From Pseudomonas sp. R84 (lineage in GTDB: Bacteria; Pseudomonadota; Gammaproteobacteria; Pseudomonadales; Pseudomonadaceae): 64,000 nt of DNA. The DNA is taken from positions 4,825,501-4,889,500 of the forward strand of contig NZ_CP019426.1 of NCBI RefSeq assembly GCF_009834515.1. The letters are read 5' to 3'. The translations under genes were made by a program, and so were the position numbers. This document shows positions 8,603 to 19,986 of the stretch, piece after piece. The notes beneath the pieces were generated by a model. It did no database searches, was not told where the DNA came from, and saw only the letters and a list, made by a program, of their open reading frames with translations. The stretch's first letter is position 1. Each line of letters starts with the position of its first letter.

Positions 8603-9457
8603 TCAAGGAATGGCGAAGAACCGATTGAAACAGTCTGCGACAAGGTTCGCTCCGGCCTCGTCATTCAGGTGCAAATGGTGCCCGCCCGCCAACTGTTCCC
8701 GGCTAAAGGGTAGACGCTCCAGCAACTCGGGATGTTTGGCCAGCATGCCGTCCGCCGCGACCACTAAATGCGCCGGGCAACTGACCCGCAGCGCGAAAGC
8801 CATCGCCTGTTCCTGGGTCAGGCGCAGCGGCGATGGCAGGGTCAAGCGATTGTCGGTGCGCCAGGTGTAACCGCCCGGCACCGGCATCAATCCGCGCTGA
8901 GCCAGCAGTTCAGCCGCCTCACGACTGACTGCGACCAGACCTTTCATGCGCGCTTCAATGGCGCGGTCGAGGGTGTTGTAGACCGGTTTGCGTTTCTCGC
9001 GCAGATCCAGTTGCGCTTGCAGAGCCATGCCCATACGTTCAGCGGCGTTTTCGCCTTTGTCTGTAGGAGGAATCACGCCGTCGATCAGCGCCAGATGGCT
9101 GATGCGTTCCGGTAACGAACCCGCCAACACCATCGAGACAATGGCGCCCATCGAATGCCCGAGCAGGCCGAACCGCTTCCAGCCCAATTGCTCGGCGACT
9201 TGCAGCACGTCATGGGCGTAGTCCCACAGTGCATACCCGGCGCCGTTTGGTCGATGCCCTGAATGCCCGTGCCCGGCCATGTCCAAAGCAATGATGCGCA
9301 AGCCTTTGAGCTTTGGCGCCAAACGGGCAAAGCTGTTGGCGTTATCCAGCCAGCCGTGCAGGGCGATTACCGGCACACCGTCCTCGGGCCCGAACAAATG
9401 CGCGGCCAGTTCGATATGCGGCAGGCTCAGGCGCACTTCTTCGAAAGTCGGGCTCAT
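8603..9457 (-). CDS. Alpha/beta hydrolase
   Basis: The 284-residue protein begins MSPTFEEVRLSLPHIELAAH. It shows the oxyanion/strand motif VIALHGWLDNANSF, the nucleophile elbow GHSMGA (Ser near residue 102) and a late GGHHLHL that supplies the catalytic His. There is no signal peptide. The start overlaps the stop of the upstream hydrolase by four bases (ATGA), so the two are translated as a pair. The substrate is unknown; members of this group are esterases or lipases. Confidence 0.85.
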   Translation of the reverse strand: MSPTFEEVRLSLPHIELAAHLFGPEDGVPVIALHGWLDNANSFARLAPKLKGLRIIALDMAGHGHSGHRPNGAGYALWDYAHDVLQVAEQLGWKRFGLLGHSMGAIVSMVLAGSLPERISHLALIDGVIPPTDKGENAAERMGMALQAQLDLREKRKPVYNTLDRAIEARMKGLVAVSREAAELLAQRGLMPVPGGYTWRTDNRLTLPSPLRLTQEQAMAFALRVSCPAHLVVAADGMLAKHPELLERLPFSREQLAGGHHLHLNDEAGANLVADCFNRFFAIP

Positions 9458-10260
9458 GCGCAATCCTTGTCCTGACGGTTTTGCCAACGGATAAACAGAT
9501 TCTTCAACAACCGTGCGGTGTCCTGCGGGCGCTCAAGCGGGAACATGTGCCCGCCGGGCATGCTCAATGCCTCACCCTGGGCCAAACGCGAAACGAAACG
9601 GGTGTGATGACGCATGACCACACGACTCGTATGCCCGCGCACCACCGCCAGCGGCACTTGCAATTGACCGGTGCGGCCAGGGCTGGTGTGCGGCACGCCG
9701 CGATAGATACTGATCTCGGTGGCCGGATCGAAACGCAGCCGCAGTTTGTCGCCGACCCGATGCAAACCGTGTTGCAGGTAGGCGTCGAAGCATTCCGGAT
9801 CGAAACCGCGAAACAGTGTTTTGCCAGCAAAGTAGCTGCGCGCACTGTCGAGATCGGCGAATTCTTCACGCCGGCCGAGGGTGCGGCCGGCCGGGGTCAG
9901 CTTGTCGATAAAACCAAAACGCTTGGCGGCACGGATCACCCACTGATCGGTGCGGGTCAGCACGGGCGAATCAAGCATCACCACGCCGCGATACAGCTCC
10001 GGGCAACGCAAAGCTGCATGCAGGTGCAGCACGCCGCCGAAAGAATGGCCGACGCCCCACACCGGTTGATCCTGCTGCTGCAAATGGTGGATCAGCTCAT
10101 CAACCAGGTTGTACCAGTTGTCGTCCGCCGGAAAACGCGGGTCATGGGCATGCTGCTCCAGATGCGCAACCCGGTACTCGGGCGCCAGCGCCGCGAACAA
10201 CTTGCCATAGGTACCCGAAGGGAAGCCGTTGGCGTGGGTGAAAAAGATCGGTTGCGACAT
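9454..10260 (-). CDS. Alpha/beta hydrolase
   Basis: The 268-residue protein starts MSQPIFFTHANGFPSGTYGK. The HANGFPS motif, the nucleophile elbow GHSFGG (Ser near residue 79) and the C-terminal PGGHMFPLERP with the catalytic His define the alpha/beta-hydrolase fold. It is the first gene of a coupled pair. In P. aeruginosa, two such genes lie near a PaaI-like thioesterase and an acyl-CoA synthetase; the same grouping here points to acyl-ester or acyl-CoA metabolism. That is inference. Confidence 0.85.
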   Translation of the reverse strand: MSQPIFFTHANGFPSGTYGKLFAALAPEYRVAHLEQHAHDPRFPADDNWYNLVDELIHHLQQQDQPVWGVGHSFGGVLHLHAALRCPELYRGVVMLDSPVLTRTDQWVIRAAKRFGFIDKLTPAGRTLGRREEFADLDSARSYFAGKTLFRGFDPECFDAYLQHGLHRVGDKLRLRFDPATEISIYRGVPHTSPGRTGQLQVPLAVVRGHTSRVVMRHHTRFVSRLAQGEALSMPGGHMFPLERPQDTARLLKNLFIRWQNRQDKDCA

Positions 10261-10387
10261 GCTGGCAAATCCATGAGCGGGAAACGTGGCGTTGATTGTC
10301 CGTAAGACCGCGCTTTACAGCAATGACCGTAACTGCCAGGAATGATGACAGTCTGGTCAGCGTGATGGTGTGTCAGGGAGATCGCGT

Positions 10388-10547
10388 CCCCCTCACCCCA
10401 GCCCTCTCCCCCAAGGGGGCGAGGGGGAAGGGAGCAGATTTGCATGAGTTTCAAAACCTGAGTTCGGCTCGATAACTCAGGTCGGCGCAACTCGAACATC
10501 CAGCCCGGTCAGTCCCCTCTCCCTCGGAGAGAGGGTTAGGGTGAGGG
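10388..10547. repeat. Composite palindromic element, copy 2
   Basis: CCCTCACCCCAGCCCTCTCC opens the element and CTCTCCCTCGGAGAGAGGGT with GGTGAGGG closes it. The centre holds AAACCTGAGTTCGGCTCGAT and an AACTCAGG inverse. The right end overlaps the last codons and the stop of the thioesterase gene. Confidence 0.8.
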
Positions 10548-10979
10548 CGGCTGCTCACCCAGCGGCACGACCGCCATGGTCAACCGCGACACACAACTGG
10601 CCTTGCCTTCATCGCTGGTCAAACGGATATCCCACACATGGGTGGTGCGGCCGATGTGAATCGGCTTGGCCACTGCCGTCACCCGGCCACTGCGCAAGCC
10701 GCGCAAATGATTGGCGTTGATCTCAAGCCCAACGCAATAAAACTTGCTGGCATCGATGCACAGATAACTGGCCATCGAACCGACGCTTTCCGCCAGCACC
10801 ACCGAGGCGCCGCCGTGCAGCAAACCATAGGGCTGATGGGTGCGATGGTCGATGACCATGCTCGCCGTCAGCGAGTCTTCGCCGAACGCTTCGAAGCGGA
10901 TGTCCAGCACTTCGCCGATGGTGTTCTTCTGGATTGCATTCAACTGCTCGATGTCGGGAGTGGTACGCCACAGGCTCAT
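10536..10979 (-). CDS. PaaI-type hotdog thioesterase
   Basis: The 147-residue protein contains the hotdog signature YGLLHGGASVVLAESVGSMA near residue 50. It is followed by LEINANHLRGLRSGRVTA, typical of 1,4-dihydroxy-2-naphthoyl-CoA/PaaI-like thioesterases. The Glu in the VLAES helix is the likely catalytic base. The last residues (PPSP) and the stop are encoded within composite repeat copy 2, so the natural C-terminus may have been altered by repeat insertion. It lies just downstream (31 bp) of the acyl-CoA synthetase gene and probably shares its transcript. Confidence 0.88.
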   Translation of the reverse strand: MSLWRTTPDIEQLNAIQKNTIGEVLDIRFEAFGEDSLTASMVIDHRTHQPYGLLHGGASVVLAESVGSMASYLCIDASKFYCVGLEINANHLRGLRSGRVTAVAKPIHIGRTTHVWDIRLTSDEGKASCVSRLTMAVVPLGEQPPSP

Positions 10980-11010
10980 CGCAGACTTCCTTTGTTGTTT
11001 TAGTGGTCGC

Positions 11011-12666
11011 TCAATCCTGCCACAGCACCGCCTCGCTATGCTCGCTCCATTCTTCAAAACGCGCGCCATAGGTGTCTTCGATGACGTTGCGCTTGATCTT
11101 CAACGTCGGCGTGAGAAAGCCGTTTTCCACCGCCCAACTGTCCTTGACCACCACCAGTCGACGCAAGCGTTCGTGCTTGTCGAGCACGGCGTTGACCTCC
11201 TCCAGGAGTTTTTCCAGGCTCGAATGCAGACTCGCCCGGCCCTCCTCCTGATTGACGCTCGACAGCACGCACAACCCCAGCGGTGCGCTCAAGCCGTCAC
11301 CGACCACGCAGACCTGCTCGATGCGTGAATGCACCGCCAGGCGATTTTCGATCGGTGCCGGGGCAACGTATTTGCCCTTGCTGGTCTTGAAGATCTCCTT
11401 GAGTCGACCGGTCAGGCGCAGGCGCCCTTCGGCATCCTGTTCGCCCTTGTCGCCGGTGCGCAGAAAGCCGTCCTCAGTCAGGGTCTCGGCGGTCTTCTGC
11501 GGCTCCTTGAAATAGCCGAGCATGTTTGCCTGACTGCGCACCTGCACTTCGCCCAACTCATCGATACGCACCTCCACATCCGGGCACGGCTTGCCGATCC
11601 AGCCCTGCTTGTATTGCCCCGGCAGGCAGATGTGCGAATAACCGCAGCCCTCGGTCATGCCGTAGACCTCCAGCACATCGAGGCCGAGTCTCTGATACCA
11701 GGCGAGCAATGTCTGCGGCACCGGCGCGGCGCCGGACAGCGCGACACGCAAGGCATCCAGACCCAGCCCCGCCAGCACTTTGTGCCCGACACGTTTGCCA
11801 ATGAACGGCAGACCGAGGAGAAAATCCAGACGCTGCGCCGGGATCTTGCTGTACACGCCCATCTGGAATTTGGTCCAGATGCGCGGCACGCCGAACATTG
11901 CGGTTGGCCGTGCACGCTGCAGATCGGTAATGAACGTGTCGAGGCTCTCGGCGAAGAACACTGTCTGCCCGGTGTAGATCGACGCCAGTTCCACGAACAT
12001 CCGCTCGGCGACGTGGCACAGCGGCAAGTACGACAGCAGCCGGTCGTTCTCGTTAAGCCCGAACAGTTGGGTGCCGCGCGTGGTAGCGAAACCGAGATTG
12101 GCAAAACTGTGCATCACGCCTTTGGGCAGGCCAGTGGTGCCGGAGGTGTAGATGATCGTTGCCAGTTGCTCGGCCGCTGGACGCGGGTCGTCCTGAATCG
12201 GTGAGCTGCGCTGCAAGTCCGCCCAGCTGAAATCGAAATCCCCAGACGGGTGCAGCGGCAGGCTGATGGTCGGCAGATCCGCCGGCACGCCTTTGGACAT
12301 GCCCGGCCAATCGTCGAGTTTGCCAATGAAGGCCAGGACGCTTTCCGAGTGATTGAGCACTTGCGCGACGGAGTCGGCGGTGAGGTTGGGATACAACGGA
12401 ACGGAGACGTGCCCGGCCATCCAGATCGCCAGGTCGGCGATGATCCAGTGCGCGCAGTTTTTCGAGATCAGGGCGATGTGACTGCCTTGTGGCAACTCAC
12501 GGGCCCGCAACCAGTGCGCGGTGCAGCGAGCCTGATGGCCAACGTCGGCCCAGCTCAGCGTCTCGATCTGACCGCCGCCGCTGGGCTGCACGAGGAAGCG
12601 CTGACGTGGGTGCCGGGCTTCACGTTCGTAAAACACGTCCAGCGGCAAACGGAAGGCGGCAGACAT
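11011..12666 (-). CDS. AMP-binding acyl-CoA synthetase (long-chain fatty acid type)
   Basis: The 551-residue ANL enzyme carries the P-loop-like motif IIYTSGTTGLPKGVM near residue 180, YGMTEG (A5) near 343 and the RTGDKG (A7) motif. The later KEIFKTSKGKYVAPAPIEN segment is typical of FAA1-type long-chain synthetases. It should form acyl-AMP and then acyl-CoA. A CAGGAG ribosome site precedes the ATG at 12666. The hotdog thioesterase follows on the same strand, pairing acyl-CoA formation with hydrolysis. A perfect 20-bp inverted repeat sits 42 bp upstream of the start. Confidence 0.92.
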   Translation of the reverse strand: MSAAFRLPLDVFYEREARHPRQRFLVQPSGGGQIETLSWADVGHQARCTAHWLRARELPQGSHIALISKNCAHWIIADLAIWMAGHVSVPLYPNLTADSVAQVLNHSESVLAFIGKLDDWPGMSKGVPADLPTISLPLHPSGDFDFSWADLQRSSPIQDDPRPAAEQLATIIYTSGTTGLPKGVMHSFANLGFATTRGTQLFGLNENDRLLSYLPLCHVAERMFVELASIYTGQTVFFAESLDTFITDLQRARPTAMFGVPRIWTKFQMGVYSKIPAQRLDFLLGLPFIGKRVGHKVLAGLGLDALRVALSGAAPVPQTLLAWYQRLGLDVLEVYGMTEGCGYSHICLPGQYKQGWIGKPCPDVEVRIDELGEVQVRSQANMLGYFKEPQKTAETLTEDGFLRTGDKGEQDAEGRLRLTGRLKEIFKTSKGKYVAPAPIENRLAVHSRIEQVCVVGDGLSAPLGLCVLSSVNQEEGRASLHSSLEKLLEEVNAVLDKHERLRRLVVVKDSWAVENGFLTPTLKIKRNVIEDTYGARFEEWSEHSEAVLWQD

Positions 12667-12707
12667 GCGACTCGCTCCTGTTTTTTGGGTCTGGAGCAAG
12701 CGTAGTC

Positions 12708-12727
12708 AACCAAGCAAGTGCTTGGTT
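12708..12727. promoter_or_regulatory. Perfect inverted repeat, probable TetR-family operator
   Basis: Half-sites AACCAAGCA and TGCTTGGTT are exact inverses separated by AG. The site lies in the promoter zone of the acyl-CoA synthetase. Its size and symmetry are those of TetR-type operators that control acyl-CoA metabolism. The regulator gene is not in the window. Confidence 0.7.
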
Positions 12728-12765
12728 GGAAAATTCACACAAATAATTTCATGGTGTACGCGGTA

Positions 12766-12859
12766 CCTGTAGGAGTGAGCCTGCTCGCGATAGCGGTGTA
12801 TCAGTCAGCATTGATGTCGACTGAAATGGCCTCATCGCGAGCAGGCTCACTCCTACAGG
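12766..12859. repeat. REP pair (BIME), type A
   Basis: CCTGTAGGAGTGAGCCTGCT and its inverse bound a 94-bp hairpin between the synthetase promoter and sixA. Confidence 0.9.
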
Positions 12860-12876
12860 GGTCGGTGTTTACAACT

Positions 12877-13329
12877 TCAGGGATGTTTGAGGCTGTTGAG
12901 GGTCATCGAGCCGATCAACAACTCTGGGCTTTCCAGTTCAGCCAACCCGGCGGTGCTGACCTTCTCCGGCGGATAACCGGCGCCATGCTGCAGATAGCTG
13001 AGCAGATTGCCCACCAGCGGGTTGTGGCTGACCAGCAGCACATTACTCACCGACACCAGTTGATCGGTGACCTTGTCCGGATCAACCTCCGGCGTCAACC
13101 ACTCGACCGTGCGGATCTCCGGTTCGAACCCCAGTGCCTCACGGACAATCTGCGCGGTCTGCTGCGCGCGCAGATAAGGGCTGGCGTAAATCGCCGTCAG
13201 CGGCTGGCCGATCAAATGCGCGGCGCTGCTCAAGGCCTCTTTGCGACCGTGCTCGGTCAGTTCCCGTTCGGAGTCGGGGCACGAGCCATAAGGCACGGCT
13301 TCACCGTGACGCAATACCCAGAGTTTCAT
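12877..13329 (-). CDS. sixA: Phosphohistidine phosphatase SixA
   Basis: The 150-residue histidine phosphatase has the catalytic RHGEA motif at residues 7-11 and ASPYLRAQQTA near residue 48. LLVSHNPLVGNLL supplies the second catalytic His. SixA-type enzymes remove phosphate from histidine in phosphotransfer proteins. Short length and lack of extra domains fit SixA rather than phosphoglycerate mutase. The start overlaps the DUF4389 stop by four bases (ATGA). Confidence 0.9.
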   Translation of the reverse strand: MKLWVLRHGEAVPYGSCPDSERELTEHGRKEALSSAAHLIGQPLTAIYASPYLRAQQTAQIVREALGFEPEIRTVEWLTPEVDPDKVTDQLVSVSNVLLVSHNPLVGNLLSYLQHGAGYPPEKVSTAGLAELESPELLIGSMTLNSLKHP

Positions 13330-13673
13330 AGCTTGGGTTCCTCATCTCGAACCGGATGCGGTGCCGGCGCGACGGCGTGTGGCGCCTCACCTTCCGGGGT
13401 ACGCGGCGTTGGCCAGTCGGCGAACGGCCACGGTTTCTGGTCGCTGTGGAAACTGCCGAAGCGGCCGATCTGCGCCAGGAACTGGCTCAGGCTGTCGCCG
13501 AAGTTCATCAGGCTGCCGCTCGGCGCGCCATAGATCAAACGATAGATCAGTTGCACCAGCACCACCGCGCCGAGGATGAACTGCGCCACTTGCCAGACCA
13601 GCACGTAGACGATCATCCACAACACGCGCAGGAGGATGGATTCGTACTTGGCTTCGGTTTTCGGATCGTTCAT
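13326..13673 (-). CDS. DUF4389 membrane protein
   Basis: The 115-residue protein has one long hydrophobic stretch (LLRVLWMIVYVLVWQVAQFILGAVVLVQLIYRL is the region, about residues 13-45). A short loop and a helix (FGDSLSQFLAQIGRFGSFHSD) follow, then a polar Pro-rich tail. It matches the DUF4389 pattern seen beside sixA and gpsA in pseudomonads. Function is unknown. It is co-translated with sixA and lies 34 bp downstream of gpsA. Confidence 0.8.
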   Translation of the reverse strand: MNDPKTEAKYESILLRVLWMIVYVLVWQVAQFILGAVVLVQLIYRLIYGAPSGSLMNFGDSLSQFLAQIGRFGSFHSDQKPWPFADWPTPRTPEGEAPHAVAPAPHPVRDEEPKL

Positions 13674-13707
13674 GGCTTGCTCCCCTGTCCGTAGATAAAA
13701 GCAGGAT

Positions 13708-14733
13708 TCAGTTGAAACCGCTGGTGGAAATAAAATCGACGTCGGTTTTCGGTTCGGCTCGCATCAGTAGACCGATCACCTGCTCCAGCGTGCGTCCCTC
13801 GAACAGGATCGCGTGCAGCCCGGCGACCAGCGGCATATACACGCCGACTTCCTGCGACTTGGCCTTAAGCACTTTCAGCGTGTTGACGCCTTCGGCAACT
13901 TCGCCAAGACGCGACACCGCTTCGTCGAGGCTCAGGCCCTGACCCAGTGCGAAACCGACTTGATAGTTGCGACTCTTCGGCGACGAACAGGTCACGATCA
14001 GATCGCCGACACCAGCCAGACCGAGGAAGGTCATGGGATTAGCGCCCTGATTCACCGCAAAGCGGGTCATCTCGGCGAGGGCGCGAGTGATCAGCATGCT
14101 CTTGGTGTTCTCGCCCATCTCCAGCGCCGCCGCCATCCCAGCGATGATCGCGTAGACGTTCTTCAACGCACCGCCCAGTTCGACACCAAAACGATCGGCG
14201 CTGGCGTAAACGCGGAAAGTGCGACCGTGCAGCGCGGCTTGCACGGCTTTGCACAGTTCTTCGTCTTCGCTGGCGACCACAGTGGCCGTCAGTGCGTGCT
14301 CGGCAATTTCCCGCGCCAGGTTCGGCCCGGACAACACGCCGATGCGCGCATTCGGAGCGATCTCTTCGAGAATCTGGCTCATCAGCTTGAAAGTCTGTGC
14401 TTCGATGCCCTTGGTCAGGCTGACCAGCATCTTGCCGCTCAGGCGCTCGGCGTGGGCGGCGAGCACCGTGCGCAATGCGCTGGACGGCAGTGCGACGAAG
14501 CACAAATCACAGGCGTCGAGGGTTTCCTGCAGGTCGGTGACGGCGGTCACCCCCGGCAGAATCTTGATGCCTTTGAGATAGCGCGGATTTTCGCGATTGA
14601 CCCGGATGGCCTCGGCCTGCTCGGGGTCACGCATCCACTGCCGGACTTGATGGCCGTTCTCGGCCAAAAGATTGGCCACGGCGGTACCAAAACTTCCGCC
14701 TCCCAGGACCGCAATCGGGCGCTGTTCAGTCAT
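13708..14733 (-). CDS. gpsA: Glycerol-3-phosphate dehydrogenase [NAD(P)+]
   Basis: The enzyme reduces dihydroxyacetone phosphate to sn-glycerol 3-phosphate for phospholipid synthesis. The 341-residue protein starts [20 protein letters not shown], with the Rossmann glycine motif at residues 10-15. It contains [18 protein letters not shown], the catalytic Lys in [12 protein letters not shown] and the C-terminal [17 protein letters not shown] signature. The ATG at 14733 fits the family; upstream in-frame sequence does not. It heads the gpsA-DUF4389-sixA operon. Confidence 0.96.
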   Translation of the reverse strand: MTEQRPIAVLGGGSFGTAVANLLAENGHQVRQWMRDPEQAEAIRVNRENPRYLKGIKILPGVTAVTDLQETLDACDLCFVALPSSALRTVLAAHAERLSGKMLVSLTKGIEAQTFKLMSQILEEIAPNARIGVLSGPNLAREIAEHALTATVVASEDEELCKAVQAALHGRTFRVYASADRFGVELGGALKNVYAIIAGMAAALEMGENTKSMLITRALAEMTRFAVNQGANPMTFLGLAGVGDLIVTCSSPKSRNYQVGFALGQGLSLDEAVSRLGEVAEGVNTLKVLKAKSQEVGVYMPLVAGLHAILFEGRTLEQVIGLLMRAEPKTDVDFISTSGFN

Positions 14734-14929
14734 ATGCAATCCGTTAATCCATACCAGTGGCGATGGCGGCATTATACGGGGCGGCCCGGTCGCGGCCAGC
14801 CCCAGCAACAATTACCGACACTTGTAGGAAGAAGACCAATAAAACCTAGGAAAATGCTACTAACGTGAATGGAAAAGTCACGGTGCTCGGTTAACATGCG
14901 CGCCAAATCTTTGCGATCAAGGCTGCGTC

Positions 14930-17053
14930 GTGTTTTTCGCTCCTCCCCCTCCCCGTTCGTCCCTTTTGCTGGCGCTGTTGTTCAGCCCGCTTGTGCTGGC
15001 GGACGACCTGTTCACGGACAACGAAGCACTGCCGCAAGTGCTGACGGCCACGCGCCTGAAGCAAACCCCGGCGGAAGTGCCAGGGAGCATGACCGTACTC
15101 GACAGCGAATTGATCAACGCCAGCGGTGCCCGCGACATCAGCGAACTGCTGCGCCTGGTGCCAGGGATGATGGTCGGCAACATCAGCGGCAATCAGGCGG
15201 CGGTCAATTATCACGGCACCAACGCCAGCGAAGCGCGGCGCATGCAGGTGCTGATCGACGGCCGTTCGGTGTATCGCGCCGGTTTGTCGACGGTGGACTG
15301 GAGCGATATTCCGGTGGCCATGGAAGACATCGAACGCATCGAGGTTTTTCGCGGGCCGAACACCGTCAGCTACGGCGCCAACGCGCTGATGGCGGTGGTC
15401 AACATCATCACTCGGAACCCGGCGGACAGCCACGGCACGCGGTTGAAGTACACCCGTGGCCAGCGCGGCATCAATGACTTTTATGCCAGCCAGGGCATCG
15501 GCTGGAATGGCGGTGATTTGCGCCTGTCGTTGTCCGGCCAGGAAGACGATGGTTTCGACAGCGATCGCAGCGGCGCCGATTACCGCGACAGCCGCCGTTT
15601 GAATCGCTTCAGTCTTGCGGTCAGCCAAACCCTCAGCGATAACCAGAGTCTCGACTGGCAGGTCAACGCGAAGGACGGGACAAACCAGCGGCCGTACACC
15701 TACCGCCCGGTGTTCTCCGGGATTACCGCCGCCGGGAACAATTCCGACGTGGTCGCCAAGGACTATGCCGGCTCGGTGCGCTGGAACCTCGACATCAACC
15801 CCGAACACAGCCTTTATATACAAGGCTCGGCGCAACACTGGGATCGTCAGCAGACCTGGCGCGCCTGCGATGCCGAGGTGTCGTTCAGCCCCGAGTTGAC
15901 GCAACTGTGGCAACTCAACCCGAATTACACCGAACGCCTGGCGCGCAACATCACCCGTTTCACCGGCCCCGGCGCTGAGCCCGGTACCCCGCAGGAAATG
16001 GCCCTGGCCAATCAGGTGCTTGATCAATGGCGCAACGGCGCCAGCCGAACCCTGTGCGGCGACATCGACCAGAGTGCCCGGGAATCGCGCTACGACCTCG
16101 AATTGCAGGACACTCTCAGCCTGTCCGATAGCCTGCGCCTGGTCAGCGGCATGAACTATCGTTACGACCGCGCCGACTCCGAGACCTACTTCAACGGCAC
16201 ACTGGACGACACCACCTGGCGCGCCTTCGGCCAACTGGAATGGCGCGCCACCGAACACTGGCTGCTACAGGGCGGTGCGATGTTCGAAAACACGCGACTG
16301 ATCGGCAGTTCGCTGACCCCGCGTTTCGCCGTCAATTACCTGATCAACCCGCGCCACGGCCTGCGTGCGGTGTATTCGGAGGCGATCCGTTCGCCGGACA
16401 TGTTCGAGAACAATGTGAACTGGAGCTATCAGGTCAGCAACCTGCGCCCCTCGGCCTACGGCCAGTCTTCGGCGCGCTACTTCGTCAAGACGCGGGGGCC
16501 AGGCGATCTCGATCAGGAACACATGCGCTCACGCGAGCTGGGCTACAACGGCTATTTCGCCGAATTGGGTCTGGCTTTGGATGTGAAGCTGTTCTATGAC
16601 GAGATCACCGGGATGATCAGCGAGCCGCTGCGTAACAACCAGTACATCGCCAGCAACGCCAACAGCTCACGGTTTCGCGGCACGGAAACCCAGCTCGACT
16701 GGCGCGTGAGCCTGGCCGACCGCTTGCGTTTCACCTATGCCTTCGTCGATGCCGAGGCGAGTAATCCGCTCGATCAGCAGTTCACTTCACGCAACAGCGG
16801 TTCGGCCGGCTGGCTGCGCGACTGGGGCCATGGCTGGAACAGCGCCCTCTTCTATTACGGCGACAACGCACTCAACGGCTACCGTTTCGAACGGGTCGAC
16901 ACGCGCATCGCCAAACGCATCCCGCTGGGCAAAGCGCAGCTGCAATTGGCCGGCGTGCTGCAGCAACGCCTCGACCATGAGCCGAGCACTTTCGTCGACA
17001 ACAATTACGACGAACGCCGGGTGATGTATTTCAGCGCCGAGCTGGAGTTCTAG
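14930..17053 (+). CDS. TonB-dependent outer-membrane receptor
   Basis: The product has about 707 residues. A hydrophobic leader (SSLLLALLFSPLVLA) is followed by a TonB-box-like VLTATRLKQTP segment and a complete plug (MTVLDSELINASGARDISEL ... VEVFRGPNTVSYGANALMAVVNIITRNP). A 22-strand type barrel follows, ending in the C-terminal aromatic MYFSAELEF required for outer-membrane assembly. The start is unclear: the GTG at 14930 gives a leader without N-terminal positive charges, while an ATG at 14896 in another frame encodes the missing basic segment. The stop lies one base before the next gene. The ligand is unknown, and I see no Fur box. Confidence 0.88.
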   Translation: MFFAPPPPRSSLLLALLFSPLVLADDLFTDNEALPQVLTATRLKQTPAEVPGSMTVLDSELINASGARDISELLRLVPGMMVGNISGNQAAVNYHGTNASEARRMQVLIDGRSVYRAGLSTVDWSDIPVAMEDIERIEVFRGPNTVSYGANALMAVVNIITRNPADSHGTRLKYTRGQRGINDFYASQGIGWNGGDLRLSLSGQEDDGFDSDRSGADYRDSRRLNRFSLAVSQTLSDNQSLDWQVNAKDGTNQRPYTYRPVFSGITAAGNNSDVVAKDYAGSVRWNLDINPEHSLYIQGSAQHWDRQQTWRACDAEVSFSPELTQLWQLNPNYTERLARNITRFTGPGAEPGTPQEMALANQVLDQWRNGASRTLCGDIDQSARESRYDLELQDTLSLSDSLRLVSGMNYRYDRADSETYFNGTLDDTTWRAFGQLEWRATEHWLLQGGAMFENTRLIGSSLTPRFAVNYLINPRHGLRAVYSEAIRSPDMFENNVNWSYQVSNLRPSAYGQSSARYFVKTRGPGDLDQEHMRSRELGYNGYFAELGLALDVKLFYDEITGMISEPLRNNQYIASNANSSRFRGTETQLDWRVSLADRLRFTYAFVDAEASNPLDQQFTSRNSGSAGWLRDWGHGWNSALFYYGDNALNGYRFERVDTRIAKRIPLGKAQLQLAGVLQQRLDHEPSTFVDNNYDERRVMYFSAELEF

Positions 17054-17054
17054 T

Positions 17055-17983
17055 ATGCGCTGCCGGCAGTCACGGAAGATGCCAACCCTGGGCCACTGGC
17101 TGGCCGGGGTCTGTCTGTTTGTGACCGCGTGGCTGCACGGGGTGGCGGTGCAGGCCGCCGATATTCTGTTGACCGGAGCCGAGGAAAGTCCTGGCGTGCA
17201 AGCGTTCGTGCAGGCACTCAGCGAATTGCGCCCGACCGACAACGTACGTTTCCAGCCACTGGCCAGTCTACCGGCACCGGGCAAACTGCCCGCCAGTCTG
17301 CGCCTGATTCTGCTCGACCTACCCAGCCTCGACTGGCGTCTGCAAGAAACCCAGGGCCCGGCAACGCTGGTACTGCGCATCAGTCGTCTGCAGGCTCGCC
17401 AGCGTCTTGGCGATACGCAACCGGCGCACCTGAGTCTGCTCTGGAGTGACCCGCCGCTGAGCCGCCAGTTGCAGTTGATCCGGCGCATTCTGCCCCAGGC
17501 CCGAAGGATCGGCGTGCTGTTCGATGAGCACAGCGAATTCCTCCTCAAGGAGCTGAATCTCGCCGCCGCGCCGCTGAATCTGCAAATCGTCAGCGAGCGC
17601 TGGGACAACACCCACGACAGCCGCCCTTTGCAAACGGTGCTGAAAAACAGCGACGTACTGCTGGGGCTCGACGATCCCGATCTGTACAACCCGAAAACCG
17701 CGAAGAACCTGCTGCTCAGCAGCTACTCACGGCAAGTCGCACTGGTCGGCCCCAACGTTGCGTTTGTCCGCGCCGGTAGCCTGGCCAGCACGTACAGCGA
17801 TCAGAACGACTGGCTGGCGATGCTTGATCAATTGCTCGACCACCCCTCGGCCAGTTGGCCGCGGACGCTCTACCCCGCACGTTTTAAAGTCTCAAGTAAT
17901 GCGCAGGTCGCTCGTTCACTCGGTATCGAACCGCTGAATGACGCATCTGTTGCCAGCGCACTGGCTGAAGGAGAACACCGCCC

Positions 17984-17987
<4 letters not shown>
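17055..17987 (+). CDS. Periplasmic ABC-type substrate-binding protein (PF04392-like) without transporter
   Basis: The 310-residue protein has a signal peptide ([19 protein letters not shown]) and two-lobe features. [19 protein letters not shown] starts lobe one. [18 protein letters not shown] and [20 protein letters not shown] follow; the last resembles the 'pv.G...yv..GalAsy' segment of the ABC_sub_bind family. No permease or ATPase gene is nearby. It begins one base after the receptor stop and overlaps the hybrid kinase start by four bases. I infer a sensory role, presenting a ligand to the kinase, rather than transport. Confidence 0.72.
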
Positions 17988-19888
<1,901 letters not shown>

Positions 19889-19986
19889 TGTGGGCCTTTC
19901 GACCATCTGCGACTGGCGTGAAAAGCGAAAGTGCGGCAGTCTTAGGCACCCGAACGAGCCTCAAAAGGGGCTTGATTAAAAATTTC

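Noticed and set aside
14734..14929. Fur box before the TonB-dependent receptor
   Set aside because: No stretch resembles GATAATGATAATCATTATC; iron control is not supported by the sequence.
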